From contig NZ_JAZHSD010000001.1 of NCBI RefSeq assembly GCF_036924745.1, positions 6,633,001 through 6,697,000 on the forward strand: a DNA stretch of 64,000 bases. The letters run 5' to 3'. The notes under the pieces are model-generated. The model did not search any database, was not told where the DNA came from, and worked only from the letters and a program-made list of their open reading frames with translations. Position numbers and translations under genes: made by a program. This stretch comes from Bradyrhizobium sp. AZCC 1693. GTDB lineage: Bacteria; Pseudomonadota; Alphaproteobacteria; Rhizobiales; Xanthobacteraceae. Positions 63,431-64,000 of the stretch are shown here, in pieces. The first letter of the stretch is position 1. Every line of letters begins with the position of its first letter.

Positions 63431-64000
63431 ATGGATGGTGCAGGACGCCTCGCTCGGTCGCTGAGATCGCTGGGGCCCCAAGCTGACCTGAAGGCGGCCG
63501 CTATTGGAGCGGCCGTGCTGCTGCGCGAGCGGCTGGGCCTTCGTGCCCGCGTCCCGGCCAGGTCCGTGATCGATCGCGCGCCGCCGAATCGCCTGGTCCT
63601 TCTGGTCGAACGTTACCTTCCGAACCGCGCAGGCGTCGCCTTGACCGTGCTGATGCTGCTCGGCAGCGCAGGCTTGGGCATCGTCAAGGGCGGCCATGTC
63701 GACGACTTCATGGTGGCGCTCAGCGATACCCGTAATGCGCTCGCCAATTCCGCCGGGTTCCGCATCACCACCGTTGCCATCAACGGCCGCAAGCACTTGA
63801 GCCAGGACGAGGTGCTCGCGATCGGCGGCGTCAATGGCCGCTCCTCGCTGCTGTTCCTCGACGCCGCCACCGTGCGCGACAAGCTCAAGGCCAATCCCTG
63901 GATATCGGACGCGACCATCCTGAAACTCTATCCCGGCCAGTTGCAGATCGACATCGTCGAGCGCACGGCGTTCGCGCTGTGGCAGCAGGACGGCCGGCTG
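63431..64000 (+). CDS. ftsQ: Cell division protein FtsQ (3' end outside window)
   Basis: 190 residues are visible and the frame is open to the window edge. A basic cytoplasmic N-terminus (about 1-75, with RARVPARSVIDRAPPNRLVL) leads to a membrane helix (about 72-92, AGVALTVLMLLGSAGLGIV). The POTRA domain follows (about 110-180): FRITTVAINGRKHLSQDEVL, RDKLKANPWISDATILKLYP and QLQIDIVERTAFALWQQDGR. FtsQ holds FtsL/FtsB in the divisome. It closes the part of dcw seen here; ftsA and ftsZ would be expected next. Confidence 0.95.
   Translation, partial: MDGAGRLARSLRSLGPQADLKAAAIGAAVLLRERLGLRARVPARSVIDRAPPNRLVLLVERYLPNRAGVALTVLMLLGSAGLGIVKGGHVDDFMVALSDTRNALANSAGFRITTVAINGRKHLSQDEVLAIGGVNGRSSLLFLDAATVRDKLKANPWISDATILKLYPGQLQIDIVERTAFALWQQDGRL

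Overview
The window looks like a chromosomal segment of an alphaproteobacterium of the order Hyphomicrobiales (Rhizobiales), most likely Bradyrhizobium or a close relative. This is an inference from the high GC content, the style of the proteins (DUF2147 pairs, extensin-like lipoprotein, Rhodobacter-type Pmt methyltransferase, dcw order) and the palindromic intergenic repeats. No rRNA, tRNA, CRISPR array or prophage was seen.

Layout. 1-1.5 kb: an EnvZ/OmpR-type two-component pair whose regulator carries a 2-nt frameshift. 1.7-8.3 kb: small stress-type genes (two PRC-barrel proteins, dodecin), a DUF4403 protein, an L,D-transpeptidase and a TAXI-type binding protein. 8.4-14.3 kb: an envelope-lipid neighbourhood (GT4 glycosyltransferase, Pmt-like methyltransferase, an Mpo1-like membrane protein, a class-III aminotransferase divergent from a phosphatidylserine decarboxylase, a Nudix hydrolase). 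14.4-20.7 kb: FecR-domain protein, a broken small secreted protein, a stand-alone DnaB-like ATPase, two divergent DUF2147 proteins separated by two CRP-type palindromes, a 31-residue membrane peptide and an extensin-like lipoprotein. 20.8-25 kb: a TetR-controlled molybdenum hydroxylase operon. 25-30 kb: PilZ protein divergent from a diguanylate cyclase, then a TonB-dependent receptor. 30-38 kb: TetR/EmrA/EmrB efflux locus, a half-size ABC exporter, EamA and TSUP transporters. 38.4-44.5 kb: hydrolase, RNase P RNA (minus strand), PAS protein, YCII/ECF42 sigma pair, an IS4-family insertion and an N-acetylmuramoyl-L-alanine amidase. 45.1-64 kb: the dcw cluster rsmH-ftsL-ftsI-murE-murF-mraY-murD-[AbiEii-type pair + DUF5107 gene]-ftsW-murG-murC-[GIY-YIG element]-murB-ddl-ftsQ (cut by the window end).

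The dcw genes together make the UDP-MurNAc-pentapeptide precursor (murB-F, ddl), lipid I/II (mraY, murG) and the septal machinery (ftsL, I, W, Q). The run is unusual because foreign or repeat DNA has settled at several gene junctions: a nucleotidyltransferase toxin-like pair and a secreted DUF5107 protein between murD and ftsW, palindromic repeats before ftsW, murC and ddl, and a compact 373-bp unit between murC and murB. In that unit a GIY-YIG nuclease gene is bounded by perfect 35-bp inverted repeats, and the repeat itself supplies its start codon. That unit is the most interesting object here: it looks like a minimal nuclease-carrying version of a dispersed palindromic repeat.

Three reading frames are visibly broken (response regulator, small cysteine-containing secreted protein, IS4 transposase). 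Whether these are true lesions or sequence errors cannot be told from one sequence.
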